A stretch of 64,000 nucleotides of DNA from Xiphias gladius. Lineage: Eukaryota > Chordata > Actinopteri > Istiophoriformes > Xiphiidae. The stretch is from positions 19,177,501 through 19,241,500 of the forward strand of contig NC_053413.1 in NCBI RefSeq assembly GCF_016859285.1, written 5' to 3'. The notes beneath the pieces are model-generated. The model had not been told where the DNA came from and ran no database searches. It saw nothing but the letters and a program-made list of their open reading frames with translations. The position numbers were made by a program, and so were the translations under genes. This document shows positions 12,994 to 25,900 of this stretch, piece after piece (position 1 is the stretch's first letter; each line of letters begins with the position of its first letter).

Positions 12994-15900
12994 ATGTCAG
13001 GATCATTACAAGTGACGCAGCAGCTGCAGCAGCAGCAGCAGCAGCAGCATCACCATCACCATCACCAACACCATCAACTACATGAGAAGAAGCAGCAGCA
13101 GCATCACTATGAGAGCAGCTATTGCAAGAGCACCAAGTCGTCTGTTAGCAAGCAGTCGTTCACGACTTACAAGACCTCCAGCCATCGGTAAGAGGATGGG
13201 AGTGACACAGACGCTGATGGTTAACATTTGGAGAGTGTGAAATAAAAAATGACGCTCTCTTGATGTAACCTGCCACGTCCATAACCAGGGGAAGTGATGA
13301 ATGCATTCAAGCAGACCTCTTTCAAATATTCAGCACTGTACTTTGGGTCTTATGTGAAGTATTGTCAGCAGTAGGAGAGGGGGGAAAAAAAACATGCAGC
13401 TCAAAGAGTTTTCATGGAGTGCAGGTGTCTTGCCCCTCCTCTGGTCTTCATCTACCCATAGACGTTCACCTATTATCATGTCAGGGAACACATTTTATAC
13501 TCCTTGAGCCTTTTTTTGAGTCTAAGGGAGCAAGTTCAAATGAATTCTCAGGTCTTTCAGTGTTAGTCTATTCCCTAGTCTTCAGTTGCAATGTGCAATG
13601 AAAATGCAAGTCTTTCAGCCCTCTGAACGCTGAACGTTTTATTTTCCAAGCTGTTAATTTTACAAAACTCATTTCAATACCAAGGCCTTTACTAATAGAA
13701 AATAGCCTGTGTGACAGTGATGCATTCATTTATTCACTTTTTTAATTGTTCCATGTTTTTACCAGCTCAGTACTTAAGATTTGAGTGGTTTTTCTGTCAA
13801 ATGTCAAGTCAAATTTGTAAGAAAAGTTGAGTCTCAATTAAGTGAAATCTCAAAGCGGTCAAGTCCTAGTCAAGGCTGAAGCCCTTGTTTTTGACTTACG
13901 TCCTTGTCTAGTCCAACGGTCAAGTCTTACATCTACAGCTCTGGGGCTGTTTTAATGTTGGTAACTATTAGATTCACTTTGCTATAATATTGTGCTTGTG
14001 TATTCTGAAATTAACTAGTATCTCTAGACCCTGCACAGGAGCCTTTGAAACACAGGAACACAAAGCCCAATGAAGGCAATTGTACAAAGGCGATTACAAT
14101 ATAGGATAAAGCTGGAACAAATTAATTTGCACATTTATGATTATCAATTAATTGGCTAGGTCATTTTTTTTCGAGGAAATATTTAAAATATTTATTGTTT
14201 CCACCTTCTTTTTCTTTTAATTCATTTATTTGCCTCAGGGACCATTGATCATACAAAATAAGCAATTCTAAAAATTCAACCTGTACTCACCATTTCCTGC
14301 TATTTTAGTGACCCAACAGTAAATTGATTAATAAGGAAAATAATTAGCATATTAATCAATAATGAAAATAATTCTTAGTTGCAGCCCTAATATAAGATAT
14401 GAGCTATAGATTACTGCCCTTTCCAGCCTTAGGTTTCTGACACAGCTTTGCTGCAGGGATAAACATTAGCAAAAACCCAGGACATGTCACTGGAAGTTGG
14501 CGAGGAATTCGCCATGGGTGTACTGGTATACACAGTCATTTGTATGCTAATTTTTATTTAATTTCACTTTTATGGGAAATTCTGTGTTGGAATCAAACAA
14601 GGATCGATCAAAGTATATTCAAAGTCTAGCGTACGGTTTGTCTGAAAGGAAGGTTATCAGATCTATCGCAATAAGTCCAAAATCAATAGCTGCCAAGCGC
14701 AGAACGTCATGTATGTTCCATGTGTGTTACTAACACTGGTCAACATGTAATATGGTCAGAGTTTCTTTGTCCTTCAAGCTGCAGGGCTCAGTGTACATGT
14801 TGGAACCGTGATAGTTTTCAAAATGGGGTCAAGGGAAGGAATTTCAGCTGTAGTCAATGGCTGCCAGATATATTCATGGACAGCCGAGCTATTTCTGTAG
14901 AAAGGACATGAGACACTGCCACTAGGCCGACTGTAAAGACACTGTATGGAAGCTATGAAATTGTAAATGATTGTATACTGGCTTCCGAGGACTTTTAATA
15001 GTTAATCACCTTGGTTCAGTTTGCCAATCAAGTAGATTAACAAGTAAAATTTTCTTGGTAGATTTCACACCTCGATTCTGCTGGCAATCATTGATTTAAG
15101 AAGTTGGTACTTTTATTATTCAGATTTTGAGATTGACACACACTGAAGCTTCCTCAGACTGTAAAGAATTAAATGCTTTTATCAGCACCAAAACTTTTTA
15201 TACCTTTGACTTTCTGAACCAAAGGCTTCCTTTCCAAACAGTTGGTGAGTCAGCAGTAGAAATAACCTCTTGGCACTGCAGAAATCTTTTGTGAGACTCT
15301 CTCCATCTGTCTGTCACTGCTGTGCTTTCAGCCCCTTCCACTGACTTGATGCTGCCTCGCCAGTATGGAATAGAGTTCATCAAAGCCATGCTGCACCGCT
15401 GCTCCTCCAGGCCAAATGGAGAGACTAGGGCGGACTTGGCGGAGATTATGAGTGAAAGCAGGGCTTTACAATGAGCCTTTCGAATCTGCTGCCTTTCGAA
15501 TCCACCAGTTCTGGCTCCATTTATAAACCGAGCTGACAATAGGGAAGCCTGAGAGGCTGATAGGTAAAACTGTCAGGGTCCTGGTAGTCAGGGTGGACAG
15601 AACTGGACTATATAGCATATTCTGGCTGTGTTTTTATGTAACTGTCTTTGATTAGATTTTTATCATCACAAACACTTGTGGTACATACATTTAGTCATTA
15701 GTTTATTAGGTACACCTAGCTAAAACTACAACAGTTAGCCAACATTCATTGTTTTGGTGGGTGGACAAAATATTAAAAACACCTTTCAGTACAATGCAAT
15801 ATAGTTTATCAGCACCATAAACTGAAGCCTCCAAAATGATCATACATCTTAAATAATACGTCTCTAAAAGTTTCAGCAGTGTTTCAACAAATATTGAAAA

Positions 15901-18900
15901 TCATAACCTTCATGAAGGTAGAATCTATCAAAACCAACAAAGTGTTAGAACATCTCTCAAGACTTTCCTACACAGCCCCCAAGCCCAATTGTTCCCGCTG
16001 AGGGCTTAAGTCTTTTTAAGAGAGGCACAAGTATATAGTTTTGTTTTAAAGAAAAGGCTCAGTAATTTCCTAAAACCGTGGGGCATTGTTGTTAACAGCA
16101 AGCGTTATTGAACAGGAGTGAATAGTGCATTTGTTCAGTTGCGCATTAATAGACATTTGGCACTATAATTAGTGTTTAAAGCTGCAGAACGGTCTATGTA
16201 GAATTGAATCAAAATTAACTGCACTGCCCATGTTCATTGGTTCATTGTTATGAAAGAACATGCCACTCAGTGCAAAACTTAGTTAGTAGGATCTACTGAT
16301 TGTTGGATTTGAATGTTGGATAGAATGTGTAAGTAAAATACTGTAATTGGGAATGACTTTTGATGTCTGAATTTGTAGAATACGTGATGTGATTGTTGTC
16401 TGTTACCTCCAAGCCTGAAGACCTCTGTGAAGACAGAGAAGGGGCAGGAGGTGGTTAAACTGAGCCCGCTACCCAAGAGAGCCAAACGCACCTACCTGGC
16501 GATGGACACAGACAAAGAAGTTATCGGCTATGTTATTCCTGTATTTAGAGCCAAGTGAGTGAACAAAGTGCCAAACATATGACACATGACAGCGAATAAT
16601 AAGTTAATCGTGAAAGAACACTACTATTAATACATGTTTTCTTTGCAGTTACTGATACCGAACATGTTTTTAAGACACTTCCCTTTCAAGCCTTTATCAA
16701 ACCATGGTGGTTTGTTTTCTTTTAGTCATGACGTGGTTCGGGGTCTGATGGAGGCCCAGGAAGAGGTTACGGAAGAGGGGATTAACTATGTGGCAATGAG
16801 GAACCTATTTGTCAGGGAGGCCAGGGAGGCTCTGGATATAAAAGTGGAGAAGAAAACCAGGACAAAGCATGTCCGGGAATCCGCCGAACATCTGGAAGTG
16901 AGCAAGACGGTAAATCCTTTTCATTCTTTTGTTTGATTGATTTGCAGAGATAAGGTAGAATAGTCTCTCATATAAAGCCTAGAACTAGTACTGCACTAAA
17001 TATCAGATTCTGGCTTCACTCTCTTGCTGCATAGATGGAGGAGTGGGCAGAGTTTCGTAGGAAAATGAACACAGACAGCCTGACACACCCTCCAGAGTTT
17101 ATCATTAAGCCCCGTGGACAGACTGTCTGGGAAGGCAAGACTGTCAAGCTGCACTGCACTTTGGCCGGGTGGCCCAAACCCAGGGTTGCTTGGTAAGATG
17201 AGTTCCAAGTTAACTGGTCCCCACCTTCTCTGAGTCACAAGAAAGAAAGATGCTGATGAGAGCAATCAGTCATGTGTGAAGAAGTTTCCACCCAAAGCTC
17301 TTGTCATCAGCCAAGTCTATTTTCCTCAGTCGAAGCATGAACACACACTCCTCTGCAATTACAGACTCTGAGGACGATGGTAAAAATAAACCAGCTGTCT
17401 TTCTGCTGTCTTCAAGGTACAAAAACAATGTGCTAATTGATGCCAAGGCCCACCCTGAGAAGTACACAGCCGAGAGCAATTACAACATGCACTCCCTGGA
17501 GATCAAGAAGTAGGTAATCATCCAGCTCACACTGCATGACCTCAGTTAGAATTAATGAGATGCACCCAAAATGCACATTACCCCAAAAATAATGTTTTTT
17601 CTTGAAAATATTCTGCAGAATGTTAAATGCAGTCGAGATGCCAGTAATTCATCATGTGTGCATATTTTATTTTCAGCTGCGATTTCCTCGACACCGCTCT
17701 GTATCACATTTCTGCCCTCAATGTGAAAGGAGAAGTTTCCTCTATGGCTACCATTGTTGTCAAAAGTAGGTAACTATTTTTGTTGCAGATAATTGTTGCC
17801 ATCTCTGTAGCAGCTCCTGTTCCTTCAGTTAGTGGTCGCAGTTTAAAGTCAAGGTTTAAAATAGTGCCATTGTAAACACAACATGATCCCGTTGTGCCTT
17901 GTGTCTATAGAGTCTTTTTCAGGGGTTGGATGGCACCAGTGGAAAAACAACAAATCCTAAAGCTCTTGTTCAAATAAAAAGTTACTTCTGGGGCCAGAAT
18001 GTGTCTCTGTGTGTATTGTACTATTGTCAAATGTGTAATAGAGAACTCTCTTGTTACTGCTACAACAAGGTTACTGACTGATATATTTCTCCACAGGGTT
18101 CCAGGAGGGTGAGGAAGCAGGCCCACTTGATCCTAAACCACGTGAGTCAGTTTTAATTTTATTTTGTTTTCAAGTAAAATATGGCAACTTTATGTGTATA
18201 GCACGTTTGACATTTCACATACACAGGGTAATTAAAAGTGCTCTACATAAGACATAAAATAAAAAAGTAGAACTAAAAACTGCATTAATCAAAATATATT
18301 AATGCAGTTAATTATATCAACAACACAAAAAATTACTATGTGAAGTGAAAAAGGGGCCGCTCTTATTGATGAAGCCTCAGAGAATTATCACTCAACTTTG
18401 CAGTTCCCCGCATTCTAGCTTCTTTCGGCTCATTGTTTTGGTTTTTTGACCCTACTGTTTCAGTCTAACCACCCTCATCAGCATGCTGAAGCTCTCATAA
18501 ACACACTGTGTGCTACCTGCCTTGCACTTAGCAGCTCGCTGATTGTGTAACTAGACAACTGTTTGCCATATCAATTTGACATTACATTTATTTGGCAGAT
18601 GCTTTTGTTGAAAAGCAACTCACAGTGAGTGCATTCAAACTTGTAGGAGCAAGAGCGGGCTATCATCCAAAACTGTGTGTGTATGCCTAAAAAACAGATG
18701 ACTGCAAACATGTTCAGTGCTACAGTACAAGTGCTTAAAGTTTTTTTTTTTTTTTTTTAATGAGACATAAGTAACTGCCACCTGAAAAGGTCGGATTTTA
18801 GTCTGCAGCGGGAGATGGGTAGTGACTCTGCTGTCCTGCCGTCATATTTGCTTTTAATAGTAGTGATTCTAATTTTGCATTTCCCCTTCATCTCTGCAGA

Positions 18901-19888
18901 TGGTTTCTGCCTGGAGCATGGTGTTACCTTTGAGACCACCATCATTGACAAATTCGAAGTGGCCTTTGGCCGCGAGGGCGAGACATTGAGTCTGGGCTGC
19001 ACTGTCATCGTTTATCCAACTGTGAAGAAATACCAGCCTGAGGTCGTGTGGTACAGAAACTGTAAGTTACAGATTAAAATGGAAACGGTGCCTAATGTTC
19101 CTTTTTATGAACTGTATTTTACCATAAGTATTGCACTATGTAGAGCCAATCACGCCTCTTTTGTTTTGACTTCTCCCATCAGCTGTGCCCTTGAAGCCCT
19201 CTAAATGGGTACACACCCACTGGTCTGGGGAACGTGCCACACTCACGCTTGTCCACCTCAACAAGGAAGATGAGGGCATGTACACCCTGCGTGTCAACAC
19301 CAAATCTGGCTTTGAAACATACTCTTCTTTTGTGTTCGTCAGAGGTAAAGTAGCCGATGGATATTTCAACTACAGCCGTCAATTTAATTGCAAAAAGAGG
19401 GACTTTTGAAATTTAGCTTTTTAGTTTTGTATTAGATTGGAAATTGAATTAATCTATGAAGCTGCTGAACCACAAGTCTGCTGAATTGTATAGTTTTGAT
19501 CAGCGGTGTTTTGTGCAAAGTAAAGCAACATATTACAGATTACCACACATACAGATTTGGAAGGGAACTGTTCAATTCTGCTGTGTCTTTAAGTGACACG
19601 ACGCTCTCTCTGAGGTGTTTGGTTTCCCCTGAGGCATGCTGCTTCTATATCTGTCTGCATGTCAGGAAAGTTACCACAGAGTGTGTTCTGTTGCATTAAA
19701 ATCTGCTGGTTTATGCATAACGGGGAATCTTTAGAATCTCCCTCTTATGTCACCAAGATATAAACTAATTTATCATAGCAAGATACAGCACTGCCACATA
19801 TACTGTACTGTCAAGGCCTAAGTAGGTCAGGAAAATGGAAGCTGAGTATGTAATGGAGATCAGCCTGATTTAGAAACAGCACTACTTA

Positions 19889-19926
<38 letters not shown>

Positions 19927-22900
19927 TGTGCACCTCGCCATGCCAGATGCCGATGTGGAGGTGGAGGGGGTTCCGGTGGCCCCCTTGGATGTGCGCTGTC
20001 ATGATGCCAACAAGGACTATGTGGTGGTGACCTGGAAGCAGCCAGCGGTGGAGGGCAGCAGCCACATCCTGGGATACTACGTCGACAGGTTGGTCAGTTC
20101 ACTGTCCAGGGGTCTTACAATATTTTGTCCATGTTTCAAATGAAATCATGAAAGTATCATTCAGTTTCATCAATTTAGTTAGCCTATTACACAATTCTAT
20201 ATACAGGAAATACAGGAAAACTGGCCTTATTTTTTCGTATTTCTATGTTGAAAATGTTATGAGGGCACGTGGCACTTGCCCAAGTTCCTCCCAGATTTCT
20301 GTTGAACTGGCAGCTTGACAGATAAATGTTACCTTCCAGATAAATAACGCCTACACGCATTCCCACCTGCCTACTGTAACTGTCAGTCAGTCATTCCGTT
20401 ACTGTGTAGGCAGATAATATCAATGAAGAGCAGTTAATTTCTGTAGCAACCACTGTAAATATCAATCAAGCCCTAATGAGAGAGATGGTTCCTAAAATCA
20501 ATTTATAAGAAACTCTTATGCAGTGGAAATATGTTTTCCTGATAATCAAATCAAAGTGTTGCTAGTGGTGTTCACAAATCTAATTTATGCAGTACCTGTA
20601 TGTGTTTTGTGTTGTCAGGTGTGAGGTGGGCACCCAACACTGGGCTCAGTGTAACGATACCCCAGTGAAGTACGCCCGCTTCCCTGTCACAGGGCTGGTG
20701 GAGGGCCGTTCTTACATCTTTAGGGTACAGGCCTTGAACCATGCAGGAGTCAGCCGTCCGTCCCGCGTCTCCGAGGCCGTGGTCGCCATGGATCCCTCCG
20801 ACAGAGCTCGCCTCAGAGGCAAGAGTAAAAAACCAGATTACTGCTGACATGCTGCAACGAAGCCAACAACTGCGTTTTTTTAATTTATTTGTTTTATTTT
20901 TCCCAACAGCTGGCCCCTCAGCTCCTTGGACCGGGATGATCAAGTTTACAGAGGAGGACTCCGCTGGTATGATAACATCAAACTCTGTTATCACAATGGT
21001 AGAAGGAAATAAATACATTAAGGAGTCATCTTGTCAGACATTGTAATATTCAGATGGGTCAGCAGTTAATAGTGAACATTTTATACCGACTTAAAGAGCT
21101 GGGTAAGAACTGTCAAGTATCAAAATCCTGCATCAAACCTCTGCTCAAATTTGTAGTCTAGTTTACTGATTCTTTGATAGAAATTTCTTGATATAAATCA
21201 GGAAAGTTTTTATAGTTTTAGACTTTATTTTACTCAGGCAAGGTTCTTGTATGGCTGCTTGTGTTGAGAGAACATTAAACAGTGTTTATTGGAGAAGTCT
21301 GACATATTATCTTAAATGTAGGTATGTAGAAAAACATGATTACATTCCTGGAACTAAGGTATTGAAAAAAGGATTGTTTTGGTATCAGTAATGAAATTTT
21401 TCAAATGATATCCAGCCCAAGTGTCTCGCACCAACTTATAGATCAAGTCCCTTGGTTAAAGTGACTTCCTCCAAATAATATGAGGGTCCTCTTGCCTCTT
21501 CAGTGGGCGTTATCCCGGGAGAACCCTCCGATGTTGTGGTTACTGAGGCAACCAAGAGCTACGTGGTGCTCGCCTGGAAGCCCCCGGTCCAGAGAGGTCA
21601 TGAAGGAGTTATGTATTATATTGAGAAGGTGAGGAGAAATGGTTAACTGCCTCTTGCAACTGGCTTTGAAATAAAATTATGTTGTAATATAGAAATACAT
21701 TAGTTACAAAAAAAAAAAAAAATTCTTTGAAACACTGCTAATACTTCAATACCAAATTACCTGAGCTGAATTACCTGACAGTTCCCAAACTGGGGATCGG
21801 GACCCTACAAAGGGTTCTCAAGACACATCTGAGGGGTTGCAAGATGATTATTAGGATTTTTATTTATTTTACAGGGACAGTGTACATTGATCTGTGTGTT
21901 ATTTAGAATGTTTGTGCCACTTGGCCAGATGTTAAATTAGCCATTAAAATAAAAAGGAAGGGAAAGGAGAATATTTATCTTTCTGCTGCACCAAATTCTT
22001 TTTGATTTTTCTTAATTTCTTCTAATCCTTACCTTTCAAAAATTATCCAAATGAAACAAGGGGGAAAAAAAAGAGGTTGGCTACTAAATATCACAGTTTG
22101 TCATAAGAGGTCACATGTCCAGTAGGTGTAGAATCACTCCTCTAAGTCACGACGTCTTGTGACTTGATCACTAATAAGCAAAGACAAGGATATCAGTAAT
22201 CAAGGATAACCAGGATAACCATCATACCTTACCTTTTTAAAGTGTGTTTTAAATTCCAATTGCCAGATATCACTCACTACTGTCATGTTATCTTCTCTCT
22301 CTCTCTGACACGTCCCTGGCCCTCTGTCAACCTCAGTGTATTTCAGGGACAGACACCTGGCAGAGGGTGAACACTAGCATGCCAGTCAAATCTCCCCGCT
22401 TTGCCCTGTTTGACCTGGCAGAGGGTAAATCCTACAGCTTCCGTGTGCGCTGCTGCAACTCCGCGGGCGTGGGCGAGCCCTCTGCATCCACAGGAGAAAT
22501 CACTGTCGGAGATAAACTGGGTGAGCCAGCAGGAAATGCATTTCTATTATGTATAGGTGTCACAGTTTATCAGGACATTCCTGCATTTGGGTGTTTTTTA
22601 CTGTTGGAGCTTTCTGCATTAAGATAAGTTCTGTCTAAGTTCCCTCCCTGCTCACTGTAATTAGTATAACGTCCTTTCTTTCTGTCTTTCTTATTTTCTT
22701 ACAACCCTCGTTCTGACAGACCTTCCCTCTGCTCCGGGCAATCCAGTGGCCACCAGGAACACGGACACCTCAGTGGTGGTCTCCTGGGGGGCCTCAAAGG
22801 ATGTCAGACACCTGGTTGGCTACTATATTGAATGTAGTGTGGTGGGCACTGATGTCTGGATGCCTTGCAACAATAAACCTGTCAAGCAGACAAGGTTGGC

Positions 22901-25900
22901 AATTTTACTATTAAAGACGCAGTTTAAGTGTTGTCTCACAATTTACTCAAGCTTTTCAGCAAATTATGATTTTGTCATACAACCGTTTTCTGTTGCTGCT
23001 CTGGTGGTGAAAAGTACATTACGGTTTTGGGGTTTTTTTGTGTGTTCAAATTGGGTAACTGCGAACTGGCAATGCAAAGATGGAATACAGGTCACGATAA
23101 TGAAATGTCATTTACTTTATTTTTCTTTGTTCAATTGTCACTATGATTAGCAAGCTAGCTAGCTTACCTACCACAGATAGCTGTGGCAGAGTTTAAAGGA
23201 ACACGGTGTAACTTTTGCTAAATAATGACAGTTAGTGGATAATGAAAAATAATAAAATGTAATTTAACAGTAGCACAGCTAGAGAAGATTTAAAGTTAGT
23301 GAACTGACTCAGTAACGTCAGTTGTACAGTCAGTTATATCTACCCAAAGTTTGCTAACGTTAGCTACCATAAGCTGGTCATACCACACACAGTAAGGCTG
23401 TAGCTAGAGAATAACACCCAGGGTGTTATATATATGTTGAGTAATGTGTGTGTTTTATTGATTATGAATTAATCCTTTCATTTTTAAGAGGAAGAATGTG
23501 TTATTTTGTATTTCAAAAATTGAATAGAATCGTTTTTAATTTTGGAAAGTTTGCAAGGCTGATTAGCAAAGGTACTACAGTTACCAATTTTTCTAAGTAA
23601 ACAGCAAAGATGCTTGCATTACTGCTTCATGGAATTAGTTAACTCTTTACCCCAGGCTTTAGTATAACCCACATGGCTCCATCCACAGAGATTTATACTA
23701 TAATTTCTGCTTCCAGAGCAGCAAGGCCGCTAAGTAAGCTTTGTATTATTAAAAGTCCAATCTTTTGGTCGGTACTAGCTCTTTCCCCTATAGTTATTAA
23801 AATCATACTGAGTGACATGGAGACTCTTAACATTTTTTCTCCTTACTGTTTTTAGGTTTACGTGCTATGGCCTGTCCACCGGCGCAAACTATGTGTTCAG
23901 GGTGAAGGCAGTTAACGCTGCTGGATACAGCCAGAGCTCCCCCAATTCCGATGCAGTGGTTGTAAAGGCTGCCATCTGTGAGTATCCTCATCATAACTCA
24001 TCTCCATTATTCACTTTGCCAGTAGTATTCAAGCCATTCTCTCTCTCTCTCTCTCTATGTCTCTCTCTCTCTCTGCTCCATCATCCCTGCTATTTTTTTA
24101 AAACACATATTTATCACAGGAATGACTGCTGAGAGGGTGCACTCGTTTTTTTTTTTTCTCGAAACACCTGCTTTAAATTCATATATTTCACACACGACCT
24201 GCACGTCTCTGCTCTTTGCCGCTGAGCCATGAGATCCTCTTAACTTGTCTTTCCTCATGAACCCTGTTAACTTTCATCACTCCTTTTCCTAACCACAAAT
24301 ATTTAATCGTTATTCTCTGTTACTTTGGATGTATTCTCTAAGGTTCTGATATAGTTGGCTGCCCAAATATCTCCTCTGCTAAATTCCTACATATTTTGAA
24401 TTTCATGCATACAACTGGCCAGTTTATATGTGACTGCTTGTGGGTATATTTGCCTGTGCCTGCCTGAAAGACTCATCACTAACAGTGGATTTTGTAATTT
24501 GGCTGTTTCCCATTTTTTCATTTATTATTGACATGGTTAATAACAAAATAGATCATGCTTCACAATGCTTTTCATTTCTTTAGGTATTGATTTCTGTATA
24601 AATTAGATTTTGCTCGAGTTCTGCTTTGCTATTTGATAACTCTTCAGGGGTGTCTCTTGGTGCATGACCAAGGTGAAGGCTTAAACGCTGTGTTCTTAAA
24701 GAGCATGAACCTCATGAGAGTCTCGTCTGGCGTCGGAGACTTTCTTAGCGTCAGAGTTACCCTGCTTCTGGCCTTGAGCGTAAGTACATTATCCATCACA
24801 GTGACCTTTAAACAAGTTGGCTGCTTGTGTGCGCAAAGCATGTAGCATGTTCAGTTGTAGAACTTGTAATTGCTGTGATGTCTAAACACTAAGGACCAGT
24901 CAATTCTGTGCAATATTTGGCTAATGCCAACCATCTGTATAAGATTATGTATGGGACTGAATTTGTCATTCAAGGAAATGTAAATAAATAGGGTGTGAAG
25001 ATCTGGAAATGATCTTCTTTGATCAACTTTTTCTCTTACAGTAAATGCTTACCAGCTTATGTACTCTATTTGTAGCCGTTCCTGGGAAGCCCACTGGTGT
25101 GACCTTGCTGGAGGCCGTCAAAGACTACATGGTGCTGGGCTGGACCAAGCCTGCTAACGATGGAGGTGCTGATATCAGGGGATACTTTGTGGACTACAGG
25201 ACTGTGAAGGGAAACGTCGTTGGGAAATGGCATGAAATGAACGTCCAGGCATTGACTACAACCTCCTATAAGGAAAGTATTTTCACAAGCACCGATTTAC
25301 CAAATTTATGATGAACTTGTTTTGGCTTTTGTGTGTTTTCTGTGAATGGAGAAATTGTTACAAGTCAGGGTGTGATCTGAGTTGCACTTTGACTTTAATG
25401 TCATGTTGTTTGCAGATGATGAAACACAAATAAGTTTATCTACTCTCTAATTATTAGAATTGACCTGTAATTCAGAGTTATATGAAAAATTATGTTTTTT
25501 TAATAATTTCTCATTATCTGCATTTGCCTTACTTTAGGCTGAGAACCTGAAGGAGAACGTCTTCTACCAGTTCCAGGTGCGCGCAATGAACATGGCAGGT
25601 GTGAGCAAAGCTTCCCTGCCCAGTGCATCTCTGGAGTGCAAGGAATGGACCATTACTGTTCCAGGTATAGGACAACTTTAGACAGACAATAAATTCACAA
25701 AAGTCAAGTCATGACGAGATTAATTTCAAGTGCATGATCACATGAAAGTGTCTTAAAACAGTTTCCATAAAGCGCTGAATGCAACTGAATTAATACCAAA
25801 CAGTACAGCTGATAAAGGAGAAGATAAGAGCATGGTCCAAAGCAGGATAAATGCACAGAAAATTGTTTTGGTGGTAGCAATGATTATCACATTCAAGTGC

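Larger units (their letters stand above)
13188..16413 (+). other. myom1: myom1 intron 1
   Basis: A 3.2 kb intron between the Gln/His-rich exon and exon 2. It holds a family A copy (14110-14389), a family B copy (15695-15960) and an unexplained GC-richer segment (about 15215-15560). Nothing else is recognised. Confidence 0.7.
17035..23977 (+). other. myom1: myom1 domain map, N-terminal half: Ig1-2, Fn3 1-3
   Basis: Residues 1-185 are non-domain sequence. Ig1 covers about residues 190-285 (exons 4-6, core LHCTLAGWPKPRVAW). Ig2 covers about 310-408 (exons 8-9, FGREGETLSLGC and LNKEDEGMYTLRV). Fn3-1 is exons 10-11 (WKQPAVEGSSHILGYYVD), Fn3-2 exons 13-14, and Fn3-3 exons 15-16 (VSWGASKDVRHLVGYYIE), each split once within the domain. 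Intron 16 (23978-25075) is where mammals insert the alternative EH segment; I see no open in-phase exon of that kind here. Confidence 0.85.

Noticed and set aside
18815-19204. Open frame giving a signal-peptide-like start (MGSDSAVLPSYLLLIVVIL) fused to myom1 exon 8
   Set aside because: The hydrophobic part is the exon 8 branch-point and pyrimidine-tract region read as protein, followed by the acceptor CTCTGCAG; U/T-rich tracts encode Leu/Ile/Phe by nature.
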